From: Takakia lepidozioides
Taxonomy: Eukaryota; Streptophyta; Takakiopsida; Takakiales; Takakiaceae
NCBI GenBank assembly: GCA_030704615.1
Contig: CM060734.1
Coordinates: forward strand, 59,784,042-59,848,041
DNA: 64,000 bases
Reading direction: 5' to 3'
The position numbers and the translations under genes are program-made. Shown here in pieces: positions 47,407 through 60,487 of this stretch; positions within the stretch are counted from its first letter, which is position 1; each line of letters starts with the position of its first letter. The notes under the pieces are model-generated. The model ran no database searches, was not told the origin of the DNA, and was given only the letters and a program-made list of their open reading frames with translations.

Positions 47407-48974
47407 GTGGATACAATAAGGGAGAAAGAGAAACTTTTCATACTCACAGACAGGGTGTTGGAGGAACTATATGTATGCAACCCAGGTCACTCTGCCCTAA
47501 ATGCACATGCATGATTGTGATATCTAAGTCCTAAAATGCTGACTTTATACACTGCAAACTCATTGCACAGGGTTGACAATAAGGCAGAATTACAAGCAAC
47601 TATCTTCGACTCCTTGTTACATTCCCTTGTTTCATGAACTACATAGGTCCCCAGTCATTCATGAGGTGAATTAACTGAGAGAGAAGATAATTACTAAGCT
47701 CCCAATAGTTTCACAGCCCGCTACCTCCATACATTGCACATTGTATTGCTACTCGATCAGATCATGACTACTTGTTAAGGGCATGCACTTATCGTAATCC
47801 AAACTGCCCTGAGCTTCTATGACCAAACTACAACGAATTGGTTGGTTAGTTGTGACTGTGCGACCGCATGTTATCTCCCATCATCATTTCTGCTTGCCAA
47901 ATAGAAAAACAGCGAACTACGTGAATTCACGACCCTTCATGACACCCTTCACACTCAAGTTCCTATTTCTCTCCAAATGCACACGAGACCACACAAGACT
48001 TTCCAGCTTCCCGAAATGTTGTCTGTTCTTTATTCAGACCACACCATCACTACAACACACCCCAACTTCCTCATTTCACTCCCTCCCCTTCCTCATTATC
48101 CTGCCTCCTTCAGCTCTTCGTTCCCTCTACTCATCTTCCCGCCGCCTTTTCTCACCGCAATCCCCAAAAAACTAGCCAGCCTCCACTCCGCTGTCCCATC
48201 CGTTTTCCGCTCCCTCGTTCGTGTCCCAACTTCCACCACACCCGCGTTGCCTGTCATCCCTTATCTCCAAATTGAAGTTCCTATTACCAAAAACAGTTCA
48301 TGCAATAAAACACCCACTACCCTTGCCGCAAATGCCCATCCTTTGAACTACTAAGAATCCAACACCACTGAGCAGGCTAGCTCTCATCGAGGCCCGAGCT
48401 TCTCCTTTGTCTGCACCTCCATTACGTTCTCCACTGCCTGCATCTTAGATCCTGTAATTCTAGGGTTCAACAATGAATGTGCCTTTTCATTCATTGTTGA
48501 AGGATCAATCCAACATCATCCTTGGACTTGGCCAAAATCCCTAAACCCAGTGATCCAACCCAAAATTTTACCTTTGGGAGTTAGCTTAAAAATTTCAAGC
48601 TGTATACAAAAATAAAGTGGACCATGCCCTACAGGGCTACCGGATGTCAATACAATCTACCACACGATTTTCACCATTTCAGGTGTTGACAGGGCGAGTG
48701 CCAAGGCTGGGTGTGGATAATAGGTTACAAGATCTCACCCAAGTGGTGAATACAGATGATTCTCCGGCAACAATTGCTCAGTAGCTACAAGACAAAGTAA
48801 AGTTCTTGGCCGAACTAGTTCAATATCCTAGTGGGTTTCAACCAATGAAAATGTATGGCGAGCCAATTTTATTTCCCAAACTCACTTTTTTCTCTTGTCC
48901 TAACTTCTCTCTTTGTTTTGCTTTCTCTTTTCTTTTCAAGCCTTTTTTAAATAGATGTGGAGATGGACCGCTAG
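47407..48974. other. No recognisable gene; possibly the outer part of the Ty3-type LTR
   Basis: By the nesting order this sequence was next to 22879 before element B arrived, so its first part may be the rest of the Ty3-type 5' LTR. A proline/serine-rich open frame at 47977-48354 has no motif and is probably chance. Confidence 0.4.
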
Positions 48975-49478
48975 TTCATTTTTGTCTATAGCTTTATTTA
49001 TATTTCATTCTTTCTCTTTGAAGCTTTGGAGATGGACCGTAATGACAAGCAAGGACACTATTTGAAGCACAACCACAAAGATACAAGCTAGAGAGACTAG
49101 ACGCATTTAGCGATGAATATGCAAACATTGAATCATTCGATTCAGATTCATATAGACCTCAAAGATATAAAAATGACACAATCATAATGAGCATTTAATG
49201 TTAGATTGCAAAAGACTCGAGTGTTTCATTTTTGTCTATGGCTTTATTTATATTTCATTCTTTCTCTTTGAAGCTTTGGAGATGGACCGCAATGATAAGC
49301 AAGGACACTATCTGAAGCACAACCACAAAAAAAGAAACAAGCTAGAGAGACTAGACACATTTAGCGATGAATATGCAAACATTGAATCATTCAATTTAGA
49401 TTCATATAGACCTCAAAGATATAAAAATGACACAATCATAATGAGCATTTAATGTTAGATTGCAAAAGACTCAAGTGT
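48975..49478. repeat. Tandem duplication of a 250-bp unit
   Basis: Copy 1 (48975-49224) and copy 2 (49225-49478) are almost identical apart from a small indel (4 to 5 bp) near 49080/49330 and a few substitutions. In copy 2 the unit is open and encodes LEMDRNDKQGHYLKHNHKK-like sequence; I do not recognise it. Confidence 0.9.
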
Positions 49479-52400
49479 CATCTTGGAGTTCATGTGGAAC
49501 CCTTGGACAACATAACAGCCTGGAAATGCAGGTTAAGACATCTAGCTTACCATAAACTCCATTTGCATTTACACTTCAACAAGCAGAGTAGAACAAATAT
49601 TCATTACATAATCACCACATGTTGAGTGATCCAGATTTCAGTACTTCCCATGCATATCAAGCTTGGCCAAGATTGAAAAATTAAAGTAGGAAAAAATATT
49701 TTTCCTGTAGGAGAAAGGGTCCACCAATTTCTATTTCGGATCAACAATGACATTCATTGAAATGGGCGGGATGCTGGACGCTCGGAATCTTACCTTCGAG
49801 AACGAGGGAGAAATACTCATGCTAGACATACATCACATGAAGAAAAATACATTCATCATTTTGGTTAGCAAGGAATTAATGGATTCGGAGCTCGATTCGT
49901 AAGCTCTCAAGTGAGTTTTTCCAAATTCATTCAATCGAAGTACATGTTGTTTCTTCAAACAAATCTCAGTCTGGGAGCCTCTTTCCTTGATTGTGTTTTT
50001 TTTTTTGTCTTTGGTTCTTTTTTTAAAAAGTTTGTTAATAGTTTGATTGTTGAAAATTACGATTTGTGCATTGACAGTCTATTTTTGCATTTCAAAATCG
50101 TCAATGAGCTCATGTTTTTGTGTTCATTCCTTCATATTAACAGCTCGTCTATTGATTGCTCATTGCTATTGCATGCAGTATATGACAAATAAAGACAATT
50201 TGCCACCATAGTTGAAGTGGAAAAAGAAAGGGAGAAGAGAAAGGATAATTTTCGACAACGACTGCCACTACCTGAATATGATGGAGGAGTGACAAATGAA
50301 TTCAAATCACCTGAAAAAAGACTTGACAACATTGGAAAGCTTTTGCTAATGGAATCTCAACCAAAACATTCTTCATACAACTACTGAAGGTAACAATGAC
50401 TTCCATGATCTTAGTCTTATTTCATTTCAGAGAACATTCACCATATGCTTGACAATGTATACGCTATAATTAACAAGTGTTCCACCGGCATAGTACATCT
50501 AATGCATTGAACATTGCAATTTTTCTAAACCTTTTGGTCATCTTTTTTAGGTTGTGATAGATCTTAGGTCCGCTCTCATATAAACAGATCATGACAAATA
50601 TATACTCCATATATTATTTTTATTTATGATTTATTCACTTGATATAGAAATAAAATGATATTTCATTTCTATTTGTGCATACATGAGGCTGGAAGTTTAG
50701 TAGTTTACTCCAATAGGTGGATCAATCACCATTCGCTAGCACACTGATGATGATGAAGAGTTGCATACTCAAAGCTTGTCGCACCGAAAAAGGCATATGA
50801 AAATAAAGTAGAAGAGGTATTCATTTGATACTTCATTGTTAATTTAATTGTACATTAGTTTATGGAATAATGTGTGCAGTTCAATGTTCTCTTTTGACTT
50901 GTTGGTACTTTTTGTAGTGATAGGTAGACTATGGAAATGATATAGCTTCTCTTCTTGCCGCAAATAGGAGCAAACCACACTTTGAATCTCTTTGCTTTTG
51001 GTATTAAGGAGACAACCTGTTCTATGCAATTCACAGTGACGAGTTATTAAACATATGTATATTCGAGTAGGAAATCTTCTACTTGATGGTGGATATTTCA
51101 GAGGTCTATGTGACATTTATAGCCCCTCTTTGTGTCACACGAGCACACATTTTACAGATAATGACATGTTTGCAATGGTGACAATGTTCATGGTCAATGG
51201 ATCTGCATGTTTCCAACATTTGTTTGACCTTTGTGAAGTCTATAAGTTGATGCTGTCACATTCAGTTGTAGGGTTATGGTGCAGTACTGTTTTCAGTAAC
51301 GTAAGAAAAGACCACATTGCGGAGGGGTTGTCCCCAAACGGTAGGGACGCAACTCTATAGAGTGTGATCTTTTAACGGTGTTGGGAATGCAGTGTAATGC
51401 AGAAAAGAAGAAGAAAGGAATAAGAGGATTGGTGATGGTGGGTGACATCCCCCGGAACCGCTTCTCTATCCGCTCCTTCAGCACGTTGGGTTCTCTCGGA
51501 AGCAAACGGGTGCTATCTTTCAGGTGGCAACCCTATTAGAGTCAAGAGCAGAGGAGGAAGCTGACAAATGTCATTTTATGCTTGAGGTAGGAACTTGACA
51601 AAATGCACGAAAAGATTGACCGTGTCAACGAGAAGATTGATGGAGTAGGCAACAACATCAAACACGGACAGTTGGATCGGTTTCTCAGTTTTTTTGGCGA
51701 TAAAGGCTCTCTCGCGTGATTCATTACTCTATCATGCTTTCCCTCAAGAGAGCATTTACATCAGATTTTTTGCTAATCGCCAGCCGAGAGGTCACGTGAC
51801 TCAAATAAAATGATAAAACAATCATTGCTTAGGTAATTTCTAAAGTGTCTTTTAACATCTCGTTAAACCAGATATTAGTAGTTACTCATGTAGCCTTGTG
51901 TTGCTTATTGCAGCATATGTATATTTCAAGAAAATGGAAATAAATGTATACCTACATGATAGACATGATAGCATGAATGACATAATTACAATATTGTGTT
52001 TTTTGTACATCATAGAAACATCATCTTACTCTCAAGAGTTCAAATCGGTTTCATGCTATAAGTTTGCATGTTTCTGTTTATCAATGATCTTGAGAAAATA
52101 CACATTTGAATCATATGATTCATTTAAGAAATAAAGATGTTTCTTGTAAAGAGGAAAAAATGGTTTGTGGCCAGGGGCATAATATGGAGAAAACAGAGAA
52201 AACCAGTATTTTGAAAGTGAAGACATATTTGAAATTAAAAATGGAGACCGAGTTGAGTTATTTTACGAAAAAAATTAGTGTGCTCTAGATCTAATTATAA
52301 AACGATCATGAATGGACAATTGATCTATGAACGCTCTACATCTGGGTTTCAAATCAAGCCGAATTTAGGTGAATCAAAACCGTTGCTTGTAGGAATTTAA

Positions 52401-53724
52401 TAAATTTTGTTGTCTGATGTTTTTTAATTAAATAATAAAATTATAGCATAGATTGTATGAATGGTCCAAAGAAGAGTGGGAAAAAAGGGAGAAAAGAAAT
52501 AAAGCTTACAACATGAGGGTCACGAAGAACAAAAAATAAAACAACCTAACATTCGTGTTCAAGCTCATGGTGCCGATTAATCTTAAAATTAGTGTGTGGA
52601 GATCTAGCATAATTCCTTACAAGTCACATATACCCAGAATGGCCGATACCAAGTTTATGTTTTTAGACCCTATGAAAGAGGAAAATTCATGTATTTAGTA
52701 AAACTAAGGAAAATAAAAAAAATGCTACTAATTCCAATACAATAATTTGTCCAGAACTCATACATTTGAAACCTTTGAAGCGTTCTTCTACACAATTTTT
52801 TCTCACATTGAGGAAGAAACAATGGAATTAAAGAATGTGATTGAGAACCTGGAGGACGCCGCATTTTCTTTAATGATTGATGTGAATTTATGTAGATTTT
52901 GATTAAATTTATACCAATAAAATGAAATTATTTTGTTTCACATGAACTAAATAAGTTCTTCTTATACAATTCAACAATCAATTTGATTTCAAAATTTTAT
53001 TCAACAATTTTTTGTAGTTTGGTTGTTTTGCCTTATCTCTTGATGTATATGCATTTGACAACCCCCAGGCTGTTATTTTACCATTGAATTTTATGTATTT
53101 ATTATTTTATTTTATTTTTTCCAAAATAAACTTTTATTTCATTTGAATGACATATTATTAGTCTTTTAAATATAATACAAAATCTAGACTTCCATGTTAA
53201 CTAGTAAAACTGAAGAGTATGAATATTTTTACTTGAATTAATAACTTGTGTAACAAATTTTGTATGGCGACTATAAGTATGATGATAGCTCAAAATACAA
53301 TTTTGAAAAATGCTTACAGTTCACTTTAAACCCATGTTGATGTTGTCAACTAAAAGAGATGATGATATTAATTCAAAGCATTAAAAGGATTGGAGTTTGA
53401 AGATTAATATTGTGCATTTGGAACTTCAATCCTTACAATGCAAGTGTTAAGATTGTGTTACTGGCTCTTGTTCTCTATCTTACTTTGGTTGTCACCTATG
53501 ATTTGTGTAGGTGGCATCACATTATTCTCTCTTTAGCTATTATCCCTATCATAGTGGTAGATCATTTGTTTTTTCCAATCTATTTGGAAGATTTCAATAG
53601 CATGCAAAGTGCCTAGCTATGAGTACTCCCACCCTTCACTGTTTTGTAGGTCAATCATTTTGATGCTCAAAAGAGTTTGTCCTATTGATTTTTAGCCTCC
53701 TCAATGTAGGACTAGCTAGAGAGA
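49479..53724. other. AT-rich, no recognisable gene
   Basis: Short frames only. A plus-strand stretch at 50200-50390 (RQRLPLPEYDGGVTNEF) reads like a coding relic of unknown type. A block at 51360-51540 with mixed GC content may be LTR-derived. Nothing else could be supported. Confidence 0.4.
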
Positions 53725-54345
53725 TGAGCAGTGGTGGGCGGGTGAGCAGATGAGCGTGTGAGCGGTCAAATGTTATTAGGTTGAACATAAGAATGTAATC
53801 GGACCTACAGGTTCGACGAAGTTTATCAATAATGTGGCTTCGGGTTTAGGATCGGAAATAGACACAGACTTAGTTCTCTGGCAAACCACATATACATAGT
53901 ATAATGTGTGATCGCTAGAGAAGGGTGTTGGTAATTGGTGAGCGGGTGAGCATAAAATCAAAAGTGAATTTAATGTAAGCATCTTTTAGGATTTTCATAT
54001 ACTCTAATTTTACATGCTCACATTAATTTATGCGTATGGATTTTTATTTTTATTTTTATTGTGGGACGGTTGAAGTTGGATCGGAATTAGTTTTTGCATC
54101 ATGTAGTTCTAAGTGAATCACACATTACACTATGTATGTATGGTTCGCCGGCGAACCAAGCCCAAGCCTATTTTTGACCCTAATCCAAACCTATATCCGA
54201 AGCTACCTTAGTGGTGGCAAACCTACAAAAATTGTCGAACCTATAGGTTTGACTACGTTATCATGTTATTCTCATGTCCAAAACCAATTTTTTTGGCTAT
54301 TCACCTCTTCATTTGCTTGCCCATTTATCCGCTCATCAAAGTTCG
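53725..54345. repeat. Foldback element with about 200-bp inverted arms
   Basis: The left arm (about 53725-53910) and right arm (about 54117-54345) are diverged reverse complements. Paired landmarks are ATCACACATTA-ACTATGTAT next to the loop, TCGAACCT-TAGGT in mid-arm, and GCTCATC at the outer ends. The loop is about 210 bp of AT-rich sequence. Consistent with a MITE or foldback transposon. Confidence 0.7.
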
Positions 54346-54733
54346 ATCCCCCATTTTTCTAATAGTAATAGTGCACTATTTTAGGTTGCAGGATCCATAA
54401 CTCCACGAGTGCCTTCTTCCTTGGGAGGAAAATTTAAGACCCTGAGACTATCGTTCTTTGTTATTTGGTTTGCTCAATGTCAAGCTCCACATGTAAGGTT
54501 TGGAACAATTTTGTCTTGTTTGTGGGACCGAAATTAAACACTAGTATTTGCTAGCAGAATGTGATTGGCTACGAAGGCTCTCCTTGTCATAGTAAGATTT
54601 CTCTATCCCTAGTGAATTGGTTTTTGTTTGAGCTTAGCCCCAATTCTTTGATGGTGAGAGATTAACTCCAAAAGGGTGGCCCAAAAAGGTTGTTATTTTT
54701 ATTTTATTTTTCTTTGAGCCATTTTGAGTCCCA

Positions 54734-55640
54734 CTAGTTCATGGTCTCATGTTGTTTCCTAAGACCGTTTTCGCCAAACATGTTGAAGATGGATGTAACA
54801 TGATTTAGGTGTTTGGATGATGCTTGGAGACACGACACTAGCTTCGTCATCACCAAACATAAAGTCGTCGATTTGAAGGTTGAGGATGGATGCATAAGGG
54901 ATTTTTTAGGGCAAAGATGGAGGTGTTGGCGTTGAGGAGGCCATTGCCTAGTGAATTGATCATCAATATAAGAAAGAGAATTGATGCTAATGGCAACCTT
55001 GACGAACTGATTACTGTAATTGGAATGATTTGAGTTTCCGGTTATGCGGTCAACACGATTGATACCCATTGACATAAATTGTCTGAAAGCATAGTTTTTT
55101 TTTAGGATTGCCAAGGAAGGGACCACTCCATCTTATTAATTGCTTTTTTGGAAGCAAGTACAAGGAGCATAACTATGGTTTGAATATGGACTTCCAATGC
55201 AAACACGCGGGTTCCTGGGCTAAGAGATTGTTGTCCAATATGTATTTGCTTTCATGAATCCAGCTTGACCAGATGTGATGATTGTGGGTAGAAGAGGTTG
55301 GAGATGGAGATCAGCCAAAGCTTTGGCTAGCATTATTTACAATATGTTCAGAGCGTTATGGCCTTCTTTTGTATAGAAGGGCAATAATTCCTTGAGCCAT
55401 CTATGAGGGCATAGAGGTAGAGGATTTTATGTTGTTGGCCATGTTGCAAAGATTAATGGAGACTTGTTCCCACATTGTTTTGTAGAATTCAACAGGTTTA
55501 CCATCAAAGCCTAGAGTTTTGTGGTTGGATATTATCTCCAATACCACCAAAAGTAATGTTTCGGAGAAGTCACCAATCGAGAGAGAATGTTTGCTCAACA
55601 TTGCATTTGGTTGGGTGACTTTGAATGCAATCACTCATTG
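54734..55640 (-). pseudogene. L1-type LINE reverse transcriptase fragment
   Basis: Minus-strand pieces in order match plant L1 reverse transcriptase. LGFDGKPVEFYKTMW (55.55-55.46 kb) corresponds to the PGPDGLPVEFYK block, then QGIIALLYK (near 55.39 kb), and ILDNNLLAQE (near 55.2 kb). A TLCLVMTKLV...SSKHLNHVTSIFNMFGE block (54.86-54.76 kb) follows, corresponding to the region after the catalytic box. Frames change several times; it is inactive. Confidence 0.7.
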
Positions 55641-56619
55641 CTGTTGAGTTACAAATTCTACAATTCCTTTTCTACTTGAAGAGGGCCAAGAAGTGCAACT
55701 TGTTATCTGTAACTAGTTCTTTTAGGGTCAGAGTGAGAAATATTGTCTTTGGTATCCGTAATCTCAAAGTTGATGTCTTGGGAAGCTCTTGGGCTTTCTC
55801 AAGGAAATATTAGGACATGCTTTTGTTGTTTAGTCATTTGCCCCAAAAGAAAACAAAAACAAAACCAATGCATGGAATACATGCAAGCCCTGCTAGATTA
55901 TAGTTACAAATCGGTTGTAAAATGATTGACATGATCTAGAAGTTTGAATGCTAAGTAAATGGGTTTGTGGTCGGTCCAATATGCTTTTTTTTTTTTCCAG
56001 ATTATGTACATTCCATATTCTTCTAATTCTGTACATTTGATTACTGGTTCAAAGTGTCCAACGCAATTAGGTCAGTCTTCAAAAGTAGATTACAAAGGCT
56101 CTTTTTAAAAGTGATTACCATATTTAATCATAACTTTGCAATTTCTTTTAGACCACGTGTGAATTGTCCAAAGTCTCAAATAATCATAAGTCCAAAACAT
56201 TACATTGAAATCAGCCCATATACCACATTGTTTAGCATATTATGTTAATTAAGTATTATTCTTCTGAATGTACCCCGTGTAATGAATGCAAGAATTCATG
56301 ATCATGTTTTCTAATTGAGTAATTACCCACACGAAGATCGTTTGAATTCAAAAAAAAATTTAAATGTTGAAGAACATGTGGTTGCAATGTTAGTGAAGAC
56401 ATTCTAATATTCTTTAGGTATACAATTGTGTCGAAAAAACAATCGCCTGGAGCAAACTTGTAATGTTGTATGCGGATCAACTTCAATGAACATAAAACTG
56501 AGTCTATGTTATTGATCACAAAAACCATGTTGTGTATGCATTCTATGAACTTCTGTGAGACAAACAAAAAATAATTTAGTTAAACATAAAACAATGCAAT
56601 CGTTTGTAAGCTGATCATA
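55641..56619. other. AT-rich, no recognisable gene
   Basis: No motif-bearing frame was seen. Confidence 0.4.
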
Positions 56620-56874
56620 TTAAAGCTCTTGCTCTGTCACTTCGGTAAATACCAAGTGACCCTTGCTAATAGCTGATTGCTCATGATCATTAAGCAGCAA
56701 TGGCACAACCCCCATCATCTCTCTAAATTGCCCGAATTTCTCCCACAGAAGAGCATTTGTAAATATGTCTGTAATTTGGCTATTCGTGCTCACATATAAC
56801 ATGTCTATCTCCTTCGTCTTTTGTTGCTCCCTAATGAAATCGTAATGCACATCTATATATATGTTTGGTGCGCT
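56620..56874 (-). pseudogene. Ty1/copia RNase H C-terminus
   Basis: The minus strand reads HIYIDVHYDFIREQQ, then TNSQITDIFTNALLWEKFGQFREMMG. This is the end of a copia polyprotein (HI.I.YHFIRE, Q.ADIFTK.L). The rest of the element is absent. Confidence 0.85.
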
Positions 56875-58904
56875 TATGGATTGTTACTTGCACATAGCTG
56901 ATTGCTCAAGAGTATTGATCACGATCAACACACGAATGTACGATTGTACAAGCTGTTAATCATCAAAACATTGAAACGTTATAAACATAAAGCCATAATT
57001 ATTACATTTTATACAAACCAATATGTACATAATTACACAGAACTGTACAGAAAAACACCAAGTATCATTACATCTGTAACATACTAATCACTTCCTTCGG
57101 GCCCACCCCCAAAAAGGGGCAGTAGCCGCAAGGCGAAGTAGCTCTTAGTTATGCCGGCCCCGGCCAGAGTCATCTCTTTCTCTCTATCACTTCTTTCTGA
57201 GTGTCCCAACATGCTACCATAATACCAAAGGATACACGGCTTCTTTCAACCCGTTTTCATGGCTCATTGCCGAAGCGTGGAACTGAACTAAGGTGTTGGC
57301 TTGGCAACCATGGAACCATGGAAGCGATGTCATTTTACCACAAAAATTGATTTATTTTGTAAGCACAAAGTAATGAAGGATTTGCCACACACATTATGCT
57401 GGTCTAAGGCAGTCGAGAATTATCTTCACTCTTTCTTTACTTCCCACATAAAATTTTCAATATTTTATGCAATCCGACAATAAATACAATTGTCAAGTAT
57501 ATCAAACTACTAGATCATACCAACTCGAGATTTCAACTCCGATCGGGCTGGATCTCTAACATACAGATGATCCTCGTTGTCTTACAATAGATATAGAGTT
57601 ACGGCCCCATAAAATTATTAAAATCCAAGATGGTCATCTCCACACTTGGAGCGTGCAGATTAAAAATACAAATTATAACTTTGAAAAATTCACCCAAAAA
57701 ATTAAAAACAAAAAAACAGAGTACAAACATCATAAAGTACTTACAAATGTTTTGGCATCATAAACAAACCTACAAAGAAACACTGCTCTTACTTCCCAAA
57801 AAATATCCTTAGAGTGGTGTGCCTCTCTGCCTTGAGTATTATGTCTCTGCCTTGCGATGATCACCTTCCAGACAAACCTTTTTTTTCCAGTACATTCAGT
57901 ATATATATATATATATATATTTATTTATATACACACATATACATACATATACATTGTAGTGGATGGACTTACTGTTCCCCTACCTCCCCCAACCCTTTTC
58001 ATGAGCTATGTTCAAACCTGACACTAGGTCAATGGTTAGAGGATACTCCAAGCAATATCCTCTGGGTACAACATCATCTCTCCATGCATGCCAAGCTTAC
58101 CCACCTGGTTGTCAGTTCGAGTATTACCCAATCAATACACGATACTACTTGCCCCATGGCTCCTGCCACACGCGGTTATTTTTTCCCGGTGTCTGTCTTT
58201 TTACGTTGATTTCAAGGGCCTCTATTCTCTTTAGAAAAAAGAATTAAAAAAACTACGAACCTTGTCTTATTTTATTTTTTCTTTGTTTGTGTCGTACTAG
58301 GATGATTTGTAGGTACATAGCTGGGGTGCAAGATAGAAGCTCTGGAGACCCACGCCCAATTAACGATGCGGGAGGGTTGAAGCTCAATCATATCATGTTT
58401 GTTTGGGCACCCTAGAAAATGCCAAAGTGCTCGTGAATTGTGACACAAAAATTGCGATAGAGGATGGTGAGGAGTCACATCCACACACACCTAGGTAGCC
58501 AGATCAAGGTGGCCGCCATCACAAGATACATTAGTAGAGGTCGGCTATATCACTGACAATAGGAGACATCGATGCATATCCCCCAATGGTTGGTTGCAGT
58601 ATAAAGAAATACCTTATTCCCGTTCTTGGGTATATGTAATCCTTAAAAATCAACAGAAAATAGGTTCTCTTTCTCATACAGCCCTCAACAGCGTCATCTC
58701 CACCCCATCTTTCTTTCACATTGTCTGCTTCTCCTTACTCCATGCCCAAACGCTCTCCTGCAACTCTCCATCAATCTCGCTCCCACCTTCTTCATTTCTC
58801 ATGCTAAATTTGCTGCAATAGGTCGTTCGGGGCTTGGGTCTTCCATTGCCGGTTTTTTAGGGGCACCATTGCCAGGAAGTTGTCTCCTAGGGAGGCGTTT
58901 ATAT
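56875..58904. other. No recognisable gene
   Basis: Contains an (AT)n tract at 57898-57920 and otherwise unassigned AT-rich sequence. Confidence 0.4.
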
Positions 58905-59220
58905 ATACGTGAAGGGCAAAGAGAATGATGGTGACATTGTCAAGGCTGGAATTGGACTACATGTCATTCTAAACAATACCTTTGTTGACATGTATACCAA
59001 ACGTGGGAGCACTGTGGATGCAAAGAGAGTGTTTGATGGCCAAACGAGAAGTGGTGTTCTGGAGTGCTATGATTGCAAGATATGCACAGCATGCGTGTGG
59101 GATGGCTTTGGAGACCTATGAGCAAATGCACAGCAGAAGGGGGTGAAGCCAGACCACTGTCACTGCATTCATTTCGGTTATGCTCAGATGGCCCTATCTT
59201 CATGCCAATATCTCCAATTT
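58905..59220 (+). pseudogene. PPR protein relic (PLS-type repeats)
   Basis: The plus strand reads IVKAGIGLHVILNNTFVDMY then KRGSTVDAKRVFDG, then in a shifted frame VFWSAMIARYAQHACGMALE with EQM, then GVKPDHCH. This is the order of a plant organellar pentatricopeptide repeat array (VDMYAKCG, AKRVFD, V.WSAMI..YAQHG, ALE.YEQM, GVKPD). Frameshifts show it is a dead fragment of a family that edits or processes organelle RNA. Confidence 0.7.
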
Positions 59221-60044
59221 GGGCGGGCTATGTGTAGATGCATATATTGGTACACTTTTCTTTTCAGATCGTTTTTTATCATAAGACAAGCGGTTTCGGC
59301 ATTGTACTGCCAAAACATGTTAGTTTGTAAATTGTCTGGAAATCGTTGGTAAAGCACGTAGGAAATTAGACAGTGTCTGCGACGACCATGGAGAAGAACT
59401 CTGGTGTTAAGATGACCGTAGGAAGCTGCATCGACGCAGATTAGGCTGTCAATTCGGTACCAGAAACGACAAGTTAATCTTGTTCAAACAATACAAGACG
59501 ACTATTCCAGTCCCAGATTGCGATCTCTCTTTTCTCCCGCCTTTCAAGTCCAGTAAGAACACACGGCGAGGAGCTTGGCAATTGGTGGAAGCAACATATA
59601 CAACGATGAAATATCGCAACAAAGCAAATGGCTGCATCGGAATGACAGCAGGTCAGGACGACTTCAAACGGCAAAGCGTGGACTTGTTAGCAGTGCGGGA
59701 CAACTGGAGGGGACTCCGGACAACCTATGACTGAGTGGCAGGGTCAAAGACCCCACAGCCATCACCAGGGATTTGATTTCCAAAAATATCACAAAATCTT
59801 TTAGTAGCGAAAGCACGACGAATGGCGAAAGGCATGACTTTTTACCACCGATGGACCTGAGAATTTACAAGCTAATATGAGGTATATAATTGTAGTTTTT
59901 CACTAAGTTTGGTGATTTATGGAGTAGATTAGCAGCGGCGCCAAATTATTGAGTCAACGGCACTTACGGAGCCGATTATTTGAATTTCTACTTCTTGGAT
60001 GGATGAAAAATCCTGGAATTTTGGTCGAGGAAACATCCAACTCG
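59221..60044. other. No recognisable gene
   Basis: Should include the 3' flank and perhaps the end of the third MULE-like element. No inverted repeat resembling those of A or B (GGCGTGAGC) was found here. Confidence 0.4.
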
Positions 60045-60487
60045 ACTTATCACACTAGTTCCTATGCTCAATTGCGTCTGCTACTCTCTGTAATTCACCT
60101 TTTTGCCTCGATTGTCCCACCATTGACTGGGGTCAGAAAAGTATTCGTTCCACAGCTTCTCCTCATCTCTGTTACCTGTTTCTGGACCTGATTTTATCAT
60201 TTGTGTCGCTGCTGCTGCGGCTTCCAGTTGAACATCTACCCATGCAGGTTTCTTGTAGCTGTCCTTCCACAGGGAATCATAGGTAATCTGGAGATTGAAA
60301 TCCGGCCCTCTTGGATGAATCTGGACACACACTCTATCCCTGCTCCTTCAGCTATCCATGCCTCTGCTCAAATCATGCATACATCCTTGCCTTGCTGCTA
60401 GCAACTGACAATGAAAGCCTCGAATTCTTCTAGCAAACACCCCAACCATACTTATCACACTAGTTCCTATGCTGGCTTGCGTCTGCT
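60045..60487. repeat. 38-bp direct repeats flanking the OSB exon fragment
   Basis: 60045-60082 and 60450-60487 share ACTTATCACACTAGTTCCTA and TTGCGTCTGCT with three internal differences. The right copy includes the last codons and stop of the family C methylase-like gene. The OSB fragment lies between the two. Confidence 0.85.
60083..60440 (-). pseudogene. OSB-type organellar single-strand DNA-binding protein fragment (PDF motifs)
   Basis: One minus-strand exon (about 60350-60096) encodes IHPRGPDFNLQ, DSLW and KPAWVDVQL. It then gives EEKLWNEYFSDPSQWWDNRGKK and reaches a possible donor at AAAAAG|GTGAAT. PDF, LW, PAWV..QL and W..F.DP..WWDNR..K in this order match the C-terminal PDF-motif repeats of plant OSB proteins, which bind single-stranded organelle DNA. 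The OB-fold exons and a following exon are not visible. It sits directly behind a transposon gene on the same strand, between direct repeats, so it is more likely a captured fragment than a working gene. Confidence 0.65.

Noticed and set aside
47977-48354. 125-codon Pro/Ser-rich open frame
   Set aside because: No motif, no conserved start context, and composition bias of the local C-rich sequence explains it.
57080-57180. Possible structured RNA or tRNA gene in a GC-rich patch
   Set aside because: No cloverleaf, no A/B-box pair and no terminator T run could be matched.
59221-60044. Left terminal inverted repeat of the third element
   Set aside because: No GGCGTGAGC-type end or 9-bp duplication was found; the border may lie further left or the end may be of another type.
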